A DNA stretch of 64,000 nt, taken from contig OZ251223.1 in assembly GCA_965240325.2 (NCBI GenBank), positions 3,844,001 through 3,908,000 on the forward strand, in the 5' to 3' direction. The stretch comes from Rebecca billardiae RCC1528. Taxonomy: Eukaryota > Haptophyta. Positions 20,690-32,552 of the stretch are shown in pieces. A program made the position numbers and the translations under genes. Every line of letters starts with the position of its first letter. The first letter of the stretch is position 1. The notes under the pieces are model-generated. The model was not told where the DNA came from, did not search any database, and saw only the letters and a program-made list of their open reading frames with translations.

Positions 20690-22006
20690 ATGACCACCAG
20701 ATCGGATGAGGCCGCTGACGACGTGGAGGACGTGAAAGACCACGCAATGCAGCACGACGACACTACACCCGCTGCGCGCACACCCGCCACCGATGCGACA
20801 GAGGGCACGGTGGCGCACGGCGGTGGCAGCGCGGTCGACAACGTCAATGATGACGGCGACAATGACGACGAGGACGACGAGGAAGACGAGGACGACGAGG
20901 ACGCGAAGAGTGCTGATGCGGATGGAGCCAAGCCAGGCGACGCCGAGGGTGCGCGCCCGCGCAGCCTGTACGTTGGTGTCGAGCGCAGCGGCAAGAAGCG
21001 CAACAAGTGGGCGGCGACGTGCTACTGGAACGGCAAGCAGGTCCACCTCGGCAACTTCATCGATGAGGACACGGCCGCGCTCGCCTACGACTCGTTCGTG
21101 CGCGAGAAGAAGCTCCAGCGCCGCGTCAACTTCCCCGAGGGCCGCGACCGCCGGAGCGTGACCGCCCTCGGCGGCACGGCGCCCGTGAAGACGCGAAACA
21201 CGCGCAAGACGGCGAGCCGGTACGTGGGCGTCCACCACTCGGCGTCGAACCCGAATCGGCCTTGGCGAGCGTCGTGCATGCTCAAGCGCCGGCATAACCA
21301 CCTGGGCGTGTTCGCGACGGAGAAGGAAGCCGCCCTTGCCTACGACATGTTCGTGCGCGAGCATCGCCTCGACCGTGAGCTCAACTTTCCCGAGCTCGCC
21401 TGCCAGCCGATGCACGCGCCCGGCCAGATGGCGCTCCCTCACCATGCGTGGGGCATGCAGGCGGCGTACACGATGACGCCGGGTTCTGCGTGCGTCGGTC
21501 CGGGGGCATACAGCTACCCGCTGGCACCACCGGGGCACACCATGCTGCCGCCCGTGCAGGCGATGGCGCACTGCGCGCTGCCAGTCCCGCACTTCACGCG
21601 CAGCCCCGGCGGCGAGGGCTGGCCCGCCGCCATGCAGCCGGCCATGGGCGTCACGCCTGTCGGGCCGGGCGGCGGGCTCCCCTCCGCCGGCACGACCTCC
21701 TACGTGCTCCCCATGCACATGCACGCGCAGCAGCAGCCGTCAATGGTGACGCATCACACCTACTCGCCTGCTCCGCCCTTCCCCACCACACTCCCGACTC
21801 CAGGCGCCAGCAGTCAGCCGCACCTGATGACGACGGTCGCGCCTTTGCCGTATTGGCATCGGCACTCGGCGGCGCTCCCACAGCCGCAGCATTCGCATCC
21901 ACCGCCGCCGCAGCTCCATGGGTCGATGGCCCACTGCAGCCTGGTCCACATGCCCGCCGCACTGCAGCCGCACCACCAGCCGGGCGAGCAGCCGTCGTCT
22001 GGCTGA
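20690..22006 (+). CDS. AP2/ERF-like protein with two AP2 domains
   Basis: Predicted 438 aa from the ATG at 20690 (MTTRSDEAADDVEDVKDH); an in-frame ATG at 20585 is possible. An acidic Asp/Glu run precedes two AP2 DNA-binding domains at about residues 92-150 and 178-238. Each has the YVGV start, the W-x-A/R core, an HLG-F element, and a helix (AALAYDSFVREKK and AALAYDMFVREHR). The C-terminal 200 residues are rich in Pro, His, Gln and Met, like an activation or low-complexity region. AP2 proteins bind GC-rich DNA and act as transcription factors in plants and many algae. The tandem repeats are similar to each other, suggesting internal duplication. A single exon is assumed. Confidence 0.85.
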   Translation: MTTRSDEAADDVEDVKDHAMQHDDTTPAARTPATDATEGTVAHGGGSAVDNVNDDGDNDDEDDEEDEDDEDAKSADADGAKPGDAEGARPRSLYVGVERSGKKRNKWAATCYWNGKQVHLGNFIDEDTAALAYDSFVREKKLQRRVNFPEGRDRRSVTALGGTAPVKTRNTRKTASRYVGVHHSASNPNRPWRASCMLKRRHNHLGVFATEKEAALAYDMFVREHRLDRELNFPELACQPMHAPGQMALPHHAWGMQAAYTMTPGSACVGPGAYSYPLAPPGHTMLPPVQAMAHCALPVPHFTRSPGGEGWPAAMQPAMGVTPVGPGGGLPSAGTTSYVLPMHMHAQQQPSMVTHHTYSPAPPFPTTLPTPGASSQPHLMTTVAPLPYWHRHSAALPQPQHSHPPPPQLHGSMAHCSLVHMPAALQPHHQPGEQPSSG

Positions 22007-25000
22007 CCGCGGCCCGGCGGCATCCGACGGTGGGCTCCGGTCACTGTCCGGGACGTCCAGCAGGGGTGCATTCAGACTCTCTGGGGGGTTCTGGGGGGGG
22101 GCTCCCCCCAACCGATCGAAGGACCAAATACGCCTCAATAAGGCCCCATCAACTCGCCAGAATTCGCATAGCAGACCGTGTTCGCCGCGGCCTGGTCTCA
22201 CCCGGTGACACTAACTAGTAACTACTGTTAACTAGTACCGTCATCGGTGACATTTAGACCGACTGGCTATGAGGAGTCAGTCAGGAGGCACGGTGTGATT
22301 GATGCAGTGTGAGCAGTCTCGGGCAGTGTCCGTCACCGAGTCGTGAACACTGACAGTCCGTGTCCGTGGCACTCTATTATTATATTATAATATTACTAGA
22401 ATATTATTATAACTAGATGACTCTGTGACGTCAGATAGTATTAGTAAGACCGAGACACTCACTCTCCGGTCCGTCCGTGAGGCGTGCTAGACTGTCTGTA
22501 GACTGAGTCAGAAGACAATACAGAAGTGATATAAGTGGCAGACTCACATTGTAGAGTAATGAGACCGTCTTAGGAGTGAGACTGAGAGAGTGAGAGACGC
22601 GGTCCGCGCGCGGCCGCGAGGCGCGAGCGCGGTGACTTCACTCTTCAGTCTTCACCTGGTGTGAGTCCGGCCTGCGGGCCGCGTGGCGCGGACGCCGTGA
22701 GGCGTGACGGACGCGGTCGTGCCCCTGGGCCTGGCACGCCGCACGGAGTGAGACGGAGTGACGGCGCCGGGACTACAGTTTACTAAAAATAAGAGACGCA
22801 CACAGCTCAGGCAGGCGAGATTGACGCTCGCCAACTGTCACCGCCCATGAAGCCGTCGCCGATGGTAGCGCCGCCGGAAAAATTCGTTCAGCCGTCCGCC
22901 TGCGAGGCCTGGATGAGGGCTGCGGCCGCCTCGCGGCGCGCCAGCGCCCGTCGTCCTCGCCCCACCGTCGTCCACAAAACGTCGTCGTCCGAACTCGCCG
23001 ACTGGGCGCCGATGCGACAGCGCGCCGACAGGATGAGGATGTAGTAAGGAACGTGGAGCCCCACTGTCGGTTGGGGAAGGTGTGTATCGAGCGGCATGAC
23101 TGGGGTAGCTTATCACACAGAAGGCCTGGCCCTCAGGTGATATGTGCCCCAGTGTGGCGTGTCGGCCTCAAAGCCGGCGGCAGGGTTCTGTTGCCCGGAG
23201 CAGGGTTTGCTGGCGCATCAGCTGCGTAGTGCGTGGGCCGGGGCGTCCGGCTGTTTGCGCTTGCGGGCCGGGGCCGGCACTGATGCCACCCCGCCGCGCA
23301 TGCTGGCCTGCATGTATGGCTGCTTCAACTTATTAGTACTTAGCAGTACTTATCCTAGATCATTAACAAGTAATAATCATTGGCCCGGGCCGTCAGAGCC
23401 GCGGACCTGCTCAGTGGCAGTCCGCAGTGCTATACTCACGCGGTCGACTGGTGCTGCAGCCCTGTGACGAATGTATAGCTATCTATAAATGCAGCGGTGA
23501 GAAGGAATGATTCGCTGACGTCGGACTCAGTCGGACGGAGCCTTCATCACTCGACTTCAGACGAAGGGCCAATTATGACTGGCCCGGACCGAATAGTCGG
23601 TAGTGGGCTGCCGTAGCTATCATAGTGTGCAGGCCGAGTCTCGGTCTGCGGACGTACTGACGGTCGCGGATCCGAGTCATAGTGGCCGTCAGCCCGTGAT
23701 ACTGATAGATCAGTGGTGCGTGAATGGCGTGATGATGAATTCAGGCGCGACGGTGATCAGCGGGGCACGGCGGCAGGTCATCACTCATCGGCCGCCGCCG
23801 CCGCCGCCGCGGGCGCCCGCCGCCTGACGCCGCCGCCGCAGGCAGTTGCCAATTGACGATCTGCGCGGCTCGTCAGGCCATGGCCGGATTGCCCGGATAG
23901 CGGAGCATATCGGATTGTCCCCACTCCGACGGCTCGGACCGAAGCTCGCCGTGTCACGTAGCGCCATACTAAGTGAAGAGCACCGGGCGCCGGCCTGCGG
24001 GGCGGCGCCGGGGCCACACTGGCAGACACGAGGACCGCGGGCGGTCCGCCTGAGAGCGAGGCTCCGGTCAGTCCGCCCGAGTCATGGCTGACGATGTCAC
24101 AGTGTCAGCACGACAGCAGTAGCGCGGTGGCCTTAGGAGTGTTGACCAATAGCTACTGGCAAATATAATGATGTCACTCGATGACTCATTCTCGTCCGGG
24201 TTCGGCCTATTAATTACAGCCGCCGCGCTGCTCCAGCTAGTAGCTGCACTGACTCCGACCGTCGGCCTCGGGCCGTGATGAGTACTGTAGTTGGTGCCTA
24301 AGCAGCTATATATTTATACTGAATAATGACGCCGCGCAATGATAGTGACTTATTGAAGCCGACGAAGCTGTCGTATTGGCCGACAGTCGCGTCACAGGAC
24401 CGCCGGCCTACTAACTTATTCAGTAATATTACGGCGTGATCGGTGTATGTAACAAATAAGTGCCTGAACTGTCACAATAACGGCCGGACGAATCAGTACA
24501 GTAGCTAGTAAGTAGTGCAGCGCCAGCTGGCAACACTGCTGTCACGGTGAACATGCACTCTGATGTTAATCACCCCGGACATGGACACCCACTACCCAGT
24601 CCGTCACGACTGATCGCGACGAAGATAGCTTGATGACATATATCCGACTACGATGAAGTAGTAGTTAGGCTTCCGATCCGAGTTAAGTTAATCATACGCG
24701 CTTAATATATATATATATATTGAATAATAAAAATATCGTCGTCTCGGATCGGATATCCAGTCCGCCGATATATATATTGTCCGTCGTTACTTTCAGAGGC
24801 GTTCACTCATCCGCCAGAGAGTATTATAATATTAAGTAATAACTATAAGGCGCGGGCGTCGTATATTATTATGATTATTATTATATAATATTTAATATTG
24901 AACCGCGATCCGCGGGGCCCGCCCCGGCCCGCGACTGCTGCGGTCCGCTACCGCGCCGCGGCACGTTCAACGTTGCCCGATAAAGTGTCGGTGCTGATAG

Positions 25001-25207
25001 CTACCGCCCCGACGGGACGACTCAGTCGTAACTGGCGGATGGAGCCTGACCGCGCGGACCTGGCAAGTACCCCGCGGCGGAGACGCCTGACCGCTGACGG
25101 TCCGCTGGCACGTCGCGGCACGAGTGCGAGAGAGCTGACCTGGCACGACTCAGTGGGCAGCTGGCTGTCCCGCAGGCGCAGCACAGGGCTTCGGGACCGG
25201 CCGTAAA
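22007..25207. other. Gene-poor intergenic region
   Basis: About 3.2 kb. It contains dispersed repeat 1 copy 3, AT-rich patches around 22370-22420 and 24690-24900, and a short CCG repeat near 23792-23810. A Cys-rich short frame at 23144-23467 is not recognisable as a protein. No RNA gene was seen. Confidence 0.4.
22776..22819 (+). repeat. Dispersed repeat 1, copy 3
   Basis: It reads CAGTTTACTAAAAATAAGAG followed by ACGCACACAGCTCAGGCAGG, nearly identical to the copy at 14096-14139. Confidence 0.8.
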
Positions 25208-26780
25208 TCACATGCCGAGCACCTTGAGCTGCTCAAACTCGGGCAGCGGCTCAAACTTGTGCTCGAGGGCGTAACAGTCGTTCTTCTCGACACCGTACTT
25301 GATCCACCATGCATCCGTCTCCTGCGTCCGCAGATCGTCGACGCGCTTGTTTTTGTTCACTTCCCGGCGCGCCCAGAACCAAAAGTCGACTCCTTGCTCG
25401 ACCATCTGCTCGCATTGTCGCCTGCACATCTGCACCGGGACCTCTGGGTTCTGCCATGTGAGCTCGTGGTAGTGGCACTCGTACAGCATCTCGTCGATGA
25501 GCTGCACACCGCGTGTCTCGATCAGCCGGTTGAGCACGGGGATCTCCGCCCCCTCGATGTCAATCTTCATGACGACATAATCGTCGGGTTCCAAGTTGTA
25601 TCGCAGCCACTTGTCAAAGTTCATCGCCTCGATGCGCATCTCCAACAGACCTGGGGGTGACGCAGTGCATGGCAGGGGGGCACATACATGAGCGCACGGG
25701 TGCAGCCATCCGCAGGCGCGTGGATGGGCTAGGATGCGCCGGTGCCTCGGCAGCCGGGCCAGCCACTCGACTGTGCGCTCCGCCAGACGCGAGCTCACCT
25801 GCACAGGTAAGCTGAATGTTCTTCGTGTCGCCCTCGACCTTGGACTCGAGCGACACCTCCTGCACAAAGTTGTCGTCGTCACACGTGTACTTGGCCTTGA
25901 AGATCTTCCTCCAGTGGCAGCCGTCAATGTCCCCGCCGAGCTTCCACATGTCGATGCGATAGCGGCAATTCTGCTTCCCATCGCACGCTCTCCCAAGGTC
26001 CCTCGTCGTATCGTAGCCCGGGAGCTCGCAGTTACTCCCAAGCGAGGACTCGAGCACCTTGATCCCCTTGCCGCTGCCACGCTTGCCGTGGCCAGGGTCA
26101 GACTTCTCTGCCGCCTTCCGATCCGCGTCTGTGATGATGCGCGAGCCTGTACCGCGAAGCTCGAAGTTGAGGTGAGAGTCTTCCACCCACACCGCCTTGT
26201 TGTAGAAGTACGTTTCCGGCATTTTGGTGTGGTTGAAGTACTCGCCCGTCGTCAGGATCTTCTCCCAGTACGAATTGAACTCTGGGTCTGCCTCGATGAT
26301 GTACATCACGTCGAACTCGCGCACGTCGTGCACGTCAGAGGTACCGGAACCCCATTGCGACGGAGGGGTCTTCAACAGCTTCTCCTTGTTGAAGGGCCGA
26401 ATGAGCGACCACAGCGAGTCGCCGTCGCGCGCGCCAATCTCGATGAGCACTCGGCGGCCATTGCCGCGTGGCTTTGGCTCCTTCTGCCCGGGCGGCATGT
26501 ACGTCATGTCAGGCGGGTACGGGTTGATGGATGGCCTAGGTGCGGGTGGGTCGGGCGAGGACGGCGCCAGTTCAGCATCCACCATGCGCCGATGTCCATG
26601 CTGTGCGTGCGCGTGCTCGTGCGAGCCGCCCACATGCTCGTGTTGGCTTCCGACGTGCTGCTCGGCGAGCGCCTGCTCGATGGGCGGCGCCTGGCCCGGC
26701 CCACTGAGCGTCACGAACAGGGTACTGGTCAGCCATCCAGCCGCAAAGCCCAGCAGCGCGTGCACGTGCTTGCCGCGCAT
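25208..26780 (-). CDS. FkbM-like methyltransferase with signal anchor and Cys-rich insert (2 exons)
   Basis: Predicted 474 aa. Exons are 26780-25799 and 25650-25208, joined in phase 1 with a GTGAGC donor and CAG acceptor. The start is the first ATG (MRGKHVHALLGFAAGWLTS). The N-terminus is a hydrophobic helix after a short basic end, which fits a type II signal anchor, so a Golgi/ER location is likely. Motif I of the SAM fold is VLIEIGARDGDSLW, and the FkbM hallmark is VVMKIDIEGAEIPVL in exon 2. Between them is a Cys-rich domain (around residues 220-310: NCELPGYD, RACDGKQNCRY, GDIDGCHW, KAKYTC) resembling SUEL-type lectin domains. The His-rich stalk follows the anchor. The substrate is unknown; glycan or lipid O-methylation is plausible. 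It is divergent from NOSIP. Confidence 0.78.
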
Positions 26781-27056
26781 CCTCCACGCAGGCAACGAGC
26801 GCGCCCAGGCGTTGGACAGCGACGATGGTGTCTCGAGTCTCGACGAACAGTCGGCGCGCTCTTGCTGTCATTTTGCCGCGGTGGAGCGAAACTCCGGACC
26901 AGCGACGGTCGGAACGACTTCAGACTGGGCAGCTGCGTGCCAAGCGGAAGGGCCTTGTGCGTGCGTTGCCGGGCGGCCGGGGCGGGCCGGGGCAAAGGCG
27001 CAAAGCTGTGAAGCCTCCCACTGCTCACCAAGGAGCGGCGGGGAAGGTCTGGAAGG
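26781..27056. promoter_or_regulatory. Putative bidirectional promoter, FkbM-like gene / NOSIP
   Basis: A 276-bp gap separates divergent ATGs. No clear core promoter element was identified. Confidence 0.4.
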
Positions 27057-28210
27057 ATGGGGCGCCACTCCAAGAACAACAATGATCGCCCCTTCTTCAC
27101 GTATCACGAGCGCCAGGCAGCGCGCAAGGGCTACGCCAGCAGCGCCTTCTACAAGCACGCCAACTGCACTTACGGTGGCGGCGAGATCAAGGTGGGAAGT
27201 GATTCGCTCCGCGACTTCGATGCGTGCTGTCTCTCGCTGCATCCGTGCCGCGACCCAGTGATCACGCCGCAGGGCTACCTCTTCGAGCGCGAGGTGATCT
27301 ACGAGTACGTCCTGCAGAAGCGCAAGGATAATGAGCGCGCGCTGCAGGCGTGGTCTGCGCAAGAAGCCAGCGACGCAGCTGGTGCCGAGGAGGCGCAGCG
27401 TGAGGCTGAGGAGCGCGCACTCCAGGCCTTCGAGAGCGGCGAGCGGGGGCTCGTTGGCGCCGCGGGGCCGAGCGCCGTCGGTCGCTCTTCACGCGCGCTG
27501 ACCACAACCACGGCTACAGGCGCCACCTCCAGCGTGCGAGGGCACGTGGTCAACGACGACGTGCGCAAGCACGCCGCCGACCTCAACTTCTGGACGCCGC
27601 AGAACGCGCCCGTCGCGGCCAAGCGTGCGGAGAAGCCGGACACGACCATCAGATGCCCAATGAGCGGCGAGCCGCTGCGGCTGAAGCAGCTGGTCACGGT
27701 CAAGTTCGCACCTGCCGACGGCAGCGACGACGCGTCGAAGCTCGAGAGCACGAAGCCCAACGAGCGCTATGTGGACCCCGTCTCGCACAAGGCGCTCGCG
27801 AACGGTAGTGAGCTCTTTGTGCTGCGCCCGAGCGGCACTGTCGTGACGAGGGCCACCATCGACAAGGCGATCAAGCAGGACATGCTCGATCCCTTCAGCG
27901 AACCGCCCGCAAAGCTCAAGGACAAGGACATCATACAGATCAAGACGGAGGGCACTGGCTTTGCCCAGCGCGGCCAGATCGAGGTGAAGAAGAAGGGAGC
28001 CATGGTGCGCACCGCGCGCCGCGACTGCGCCATGCCGTGTGCGCGAGAAGGCTGCGGCTGCGCGTGCGCGTCCACACTTTCCACACTTGATCTGTGTGCT
28101 CGCACGCATCGCCCCTGCGCACCGCGCCGCTCTCTTGTTCGTGCGATGCAATGTCCCATAGCCTACATATTGATATGATCCGCTCACAGCGGCTGACCTT
28201 CGCCGGCTGA
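27057..28210 (+). CDS. NOSIP: NOSIP-like U-box E3 ubiquitin ligase
   Basis: The start MGRHSKNNNDRPFFTYHERQ and the segment DFDACCLSLHPCRDPVITPQ are diagnostic of nitric-oxide-synthase-interacting protein, a nuclear U-box/RING protein associated with spliceosomes. A second half-U-box follows (TIRCPMSGEPLRLKQLVTVK), with the FVLRPSGTVVTRATI segment, and homology ends at KDIIQIKTEGTGFAQRG. After codon 316 (28002-28004) the sequence reads GTGCGC, the dominant donor in this window. I therefore propose an intron at 28005-28189 and a short last exon 28190-28210 (RLTFAG), giving 322 aa. Without splicing the frame runs to 28178 (373 aa) with a Cys/Arg-rich tail unlike the family. The 3' end is therefore uncertain. 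Confidence 0.85.
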
Positions 28211-28571
28211 TACGACGGCTCACGCCGGCCGCCGCCGCGCCCGCCGCGGCCCGCCGCCGCCGGCCCGCCACCGAACACGCGTGACCGACTGTCCGACGCG
28301 TAACTTCGATATTGATGATACCGTGTATACTGAGACTGACGAGACTCAGAAATCATCCGACTCGTCAGATGCAGTCTGACTCGCGATGCCAGACTGCCGA
28401 CTCACCGCCAGGGCACCCGCCTACGACACTGACAACGGTGACACCGGTGTAGTCGGTGATGTTACTAAGGAGACTCCAGATCCGGGACCGGGTCACGAGA
28501 CAGTCGAGACACGCAGCCGCAGGTCGCGGACGTCTGACTCTGACTCGGGCCGGGTCGACGGGTCCGAGGGC
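28211..28571. other. Convergent intergenic region
   Basis: A 361-bp gap separates the 3' ends of NOSIP and POC1. Nothing was recognised in it. Confidence 0.4.
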
Positions 28572-30694
28572 TCAGGCGTCGTCACCCGAGATGGTCACCT
28601 CCTGCGGCACGGCCGTCTGTTGCGGGACGATCTGTTTGAGCATCGCCTCGATGCGGCGCGATTGGTCCTCGTTGAGGGTCAGCCGCTGGTCCAGGATGCT
28701 GACGGTCTGCGCAAGCAGGTCGAGCTGACTCACGACGTGGTCCAGAGTGCTCGCGAGCTGCTCGGGCAGCTGGCTGCGGTCCAGCTCAACCGTGGGCGGC
28801 GCAGCGAGAGGCGCGTTCGGCGGCGAGAAGTCCTTGGCAGTGCCGCGCGCGAGGTCAGAGCGCGTGCCCGGGGCCCTCGTGGCGTGCACCGTCTTGCCCG
28901 CGCCCTCGTCGCCGTCGACGTGCACAGTCGGCTGCGCGATGAGCGATGCGCGCGCGGACGGCGTTGGGCTCGCGCGGCGTGCGGCCGCGCCGGCCGATGC
29001 CGGCCTACCCAGCAGGCGGCTGTCGCTGGGGACCTGGAAGCGCGGGCCACTTGCGCGGGGGGACTTGCTCCCCCGAGCACGCTCAGCGCCAGTCGCCGGA
29101 GTCGACCCCGCGCGCGCGAGCCCTTCCATACTGGCGGCCCCACCCAGCGACGCGCGCAGCGGCTCGGCGTGCAGCACAGGCGGCCCGCTGAACTCCGTCG
29201 GTGCGCTCCAAGCGTGCTTGAGCCGTGGCCCGGACGGGGTGGTCTTAGCGCCCGGCGCGTTGAGGCTCGACATGGGGACACTGCCGAGCGGCCGCGAGCT
29301 GCTCATCCCGCCGATAGGCACGTGCCCCGTCGCCACGCCCACCATGCCGCCGCCCGCACTGGGCTGCGCAGCCGCCGCGTCAAAGTTGGATCGCCACACC
29401 ATGACCTGCTGATCGTCGCCCACAGATGCGAAGAAGTCGCCCTCTGGCGCGAAGGCAGCGGCGTGCACGCCCCCCTCGTGACCGTGGATCGTGTACAGCA
29501 GCCGGCCCTCGAGCAGGTCCCACACCTTCACCGTGCTGTCCGCCGACGCCGAGAGCAGGAAGTTGCCGCTCGGGTGGAAGGCCAGCGAGGTCGCGGTGTC
29601 AGCGTGCGCCGTGTAGTGCTGAAGCAGCTGGTACGTGCGGATGTCCCACAGCTTGATCGTGTGGTCCGCGCCGCACGAGGCGACACACGTGCCGTTGGGG
29701 TGGAACGCCGCGCGAGACACGACGCCCGTGTGGTCATGGAACGTGTGCACGCAGCCGTGCTGCTCGATGTCCCACAGCTTGACCGTCTTGTCGTCCGAGG
29801 CCGAGATCACGAGCCGTCCGTCCGGGCTGAAGCTCGCTGAGCGCACCCAGTTGGCGTGGCCGGAGAGCGACAGGCGGAAGCGCTGGGATGGGATGCTCCA
29901 CACCTGCGCGAGGCATAGCGTGGGGTGGTCGTCCCGCGGCGTGCCGACGGCCTGCGGGTGAGCAGCGCGCCGAGAAGCCTGGCGGGACGGGGGGCCGCGC
30001 GCCGCTGATGCGCAGGTCGCGCCGAGCACGGCGCGCACCTTGATGGTCTTGTCATCCGACGCGGAGACGAGGTGCTGCCCATCGGGAGAGAAATCGACGG
30101 AGCGCACGCTCGCCGTGTGTGCCTTGACAACGGCGCATTCGCCCCGCACCGACGGCAGCCACAGCCTCACCGTCTTGTCTCGCGAGGCTGACGCGATGAG
30201 GTTACCGCCCGGGGAAGCGGCGACGTCGTACACCGGGCCCTGCGCGAGGCGCGCAGCGGCGCGGGCGTGCAGGCAGCCACGGTCAGGAGCACGTGAGACG
30301 TCACTCTCAGTCATCGCGGGCGACGAGCCACCCCCCCCCCCCTCGGCAGGGCCGCTGTCGCGCGGCTCCTCGCAGCGCGCGCGCGCACTTTGTGGCCGAC
30401 AAATCGGAACGCGCGCATCTGCGCCTTGAAGTTCCACACCATGACGCAAGAGTCCTGCGCGCCAGTGATAAGCTGCTTCATGTTCGGGTTGAAACAGACG
30501 GAAGTCACCGTGTCGCGGTGGCCCCTGAACGAGCGCTCGAGGCTCGGGTCGCCGACGTGCACCGCCATGATCACCGTGGGCCCGACCGCTGGCACCAGCT
30601 TTTGAGCCGCGGCGAGGCCGAGTTTCCTCGCAGCGCGGGCAGGCGGCCAACGGCCGCCCATCGTGAGTCCGGAGCTTTCGTCCTGCCCAGACAT
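28572..30694 (-). CDS. POC1: POC1 centriolar WD40 protein (3 exons)
   Basis: Predicted 612 aa. Exons are 30694-30389, 30239-30039 and 29903-28572, all phase 0 with GTGCGC donors. Seven WD40 repeats start after [20 protein letters not shown] and include [53 protein letters not shown] and [16 protein letters not shown], which match POC1 closely. The C-terminus carries a Ser/Pro-rich linker and the POC1 coiled coil ([20 protein letters not shown], then [19 protein letters not shown]). POC1 is a core basal body/centriole protein needed for triplet stability and ciliogenesis. The second splice junction restores the WD repeat [15 protein letters not shown]. An upstream in-frame tail of ~40 residues precedes the usual start; [10 protein letters not shown] is an alternative start. 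A poly(C/G) run lies in intron 1. Confidence 0.93.
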
Positions 30695-31180
30695 TTCACC
30701 GGACTGCCAAGTCCTCGCTAACGGCCGCGCCGTGGACGCGAGGCGGGGAAGCCTTTTTAAGGCTTCACGATTCGCCGCGCACGGATTGCCAGGCTGTGAC
30801 GAGTTGCGCAGATGCTCATTGGCGCTATCATGTGACGCGTCTTAGGAGTCAGAACAAATGACAACCGTCGGAGGTGAGCGTCACCGTCGGACGTCCGCCG
30901 GAGCCGCCCGTGAGCGCGGAGGGGCGGCGGCGGCTCGGAGGCGGCGGGAGTCCGCGACTGCGCGGAGTCGGATGCTGCGCCGGCGAGGGCGGCCTGTGAC
31001 ACGACGGGCACGAGAGCTCGCCAGGCTGCCGGCTCCCGAGGGCGGCTTGAGGCACCTGGGCTTGGCACGAGTAGCAGACGGCAGGTCGGCGTCGCTGCGG
31101 CTCGCGCAGCATATCCCAACTGCCATCTGCCTGCAAAAAGTGCAGCTGCTCGGCTGTCGAGCACCCATCCACGTCAGTCA
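30695..31180. other. Intergenic region upstream of POC1
   Basis: A 486-bp gap separates POC1 from the 3' end of the MYB gene, both on the minus strand. One CCAAT box on the minus strand (ATTGG at 30818-30822) lies about 124 bp before the POC1 ATG. Nothing else was recognised. Confidence 0.4.
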
Positions 31181-32320
31181 TCATGCTGCGCCCATTGCGA
31201 GCATCGCCAGCGCTGCCTCCTCCTGAAAGGAGCGCGCAGCAGACACGGCGGCAGCCGTTGAGGGCTGCGATGTGCACGCATGCCCCGTGTCGCATGCGTG
31301 CGCAGCCTGCAGCAGCAGCTGCGCCGGCGGGGGCTGCACAGCAGTGACCGGCAGAGCGATCGTCGGGGCCGTCGCGTTTCCGAGCCCTGCGCGCGGCGCG
31401 CCGACGAGCTGCGCGTGTGGCGGTGCGCGCAGCGGCACGGCGAGCGCGGGGGGCGGGGCAGCAGCGAGCCCAGCAGCAGGCGCGTTGCCCGCGGAGGCCT
31501 TGAGCGCCTTGCTCGGCTGCTCCGCGGCCTCGAGGAGCAGGTCGATGTCGAGGCGCCGCTTGGCCGCAGGCAGCACGGCGGGGGCGGGCGTGCGGCGCTG
31601 CGCCTCGCGCTGCGCCTTCGCGGCGGCCTTCTCAGCGGCCTTCTGCTCCTGCTTCTGCTGCTTGATCGCCGGCTCGGCGAGCGCGAGCACCGCCTTCCTC
31701 TCACGCCGCTGCAGCTTGCGCTGATGTGAGTTCCAACGGTTCTTGATGGCGTTGTCCGTGCGGCCCGGCAGCAGCTTCACAATCTCCGACCACTTTGTGC
31801 CGAGCCGCGCGACCGCCTCGACGATCGTCTGGTCTTCCTGCTCGCTCCACGGCGCCTTCTGCAGCTCGGGACTGAGGTGATTGTGCCACCGCTCGCGGCA
31901 CTGCTTGCCCAGCCGGCTGCTCCCCAGCTGCGAAGCGATGAACGACCAGCGCGACGCGCCGTGCTCAGTCACGAGCTCACGCAGCTTCACATCCTCCGCA
32001 GGCGTCCACGGGTGCTTCTTGGAGTGCTTGCGCTCGCGGTCGGCGCCATCGGCGCTGTCGTCAGGTCCGAATCCGTCTGCCGCGCCACTGCTCGCCGCGC
32101 CGTCGTCCGCTCCCGCCGCAGATGTTGACGGGGACGCTGACGCGTCGGGCGTGTTCATGCCCTCGAGCGGCGAGGGCGGCTGCGACTCGGTTGGCGTGAT
32201 GTCCTCCGGGCCGAGGGGCGACGCTGCGGTGCTCGCACGAGCTGATCCCGCGTCCAGCTTCTCCGGTGACACGATCCGGAGCCCGAGGGCCGCCGCCGTC
32301 GGCCTCTGGGCCTGGCTCAT
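31181..32320 (-). CDS. R2R3-type MYB transcription factor
   Basis: Predicted 379 aa from the ATG at 32320. After an acidic Ser/Ala-rich N-terminus, two MYB repeats occupy about residues 100-205. R2 starts [20 protein letters not shown] and has Trp spaced as in MYB. R3 starts [20 protein letters not shown] and ends [19 protein letters not shown]. This is a canonical DNA-binding pair of the animal c-MYB/plant R2R3 kind. A Lys/Glu/Ala-rich helix ([19 protein letters not shown]) follows, then an Ala/Pro/Gln-rich C-terminus. It is nuclear and DNA-binding; target genes are unknown. The ORF is open further upstream, but that sequence lies in the CCAAT-box-bearing promoter. Confidence 0.88.
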   Translation of the reverse strand: MSQAQRPTAAALGLRIVSPEKLDAGSARASTAASPLGPEDITPTESQPPSPLEGMNTPDASASPSTSAAGADDGAASSGAADGFGPDDSADGADRERKHSKKHPWTPAEDVKLRELVTEHGASRWSFIASQLGSSRLGKQCRERWHNHLSPELQKAPWSEQEDQTIVEAVARLGTKWSEIVKLLPGRTDNAIKNRWNSHQRKLQRRERKAVLALAEPAIKQQKQEQKAAEKAAAKAQREAQRRTPAPAVLPAAKRRLDIDLLLEAAEQPSKALKASAGNAPAAGLAAAPPPALAVPLRAPPHAQLVGAPRAGLGNATAPTIALPVTAVQPPPAQLLLQAAHACDTGHACTSQPSTAAAVSAARSFQEEAALAMLAMGAA

Positions 32321-32552
32321 CGTACAGAAGGGTAACGTTGACCCGGGCGCACGCCACGCGCGTCCTCCAGAAAGCCTCGTCCAGCCAACGCCCTGGTCCT
32401 CTTCCGGGACCGTCCTGCAGCTTTCGCTACCTGCCGCGCTAAAAAAGGCGCGGACCCACTGCTGACCAGCCGGGCGCGAGCTTCCAGCATTCGGTCGACG
32501 AAACGGGGATGCACGTTGTAGGGCGGCCGTTTGCATCTTTCCGAGGCAGCTG

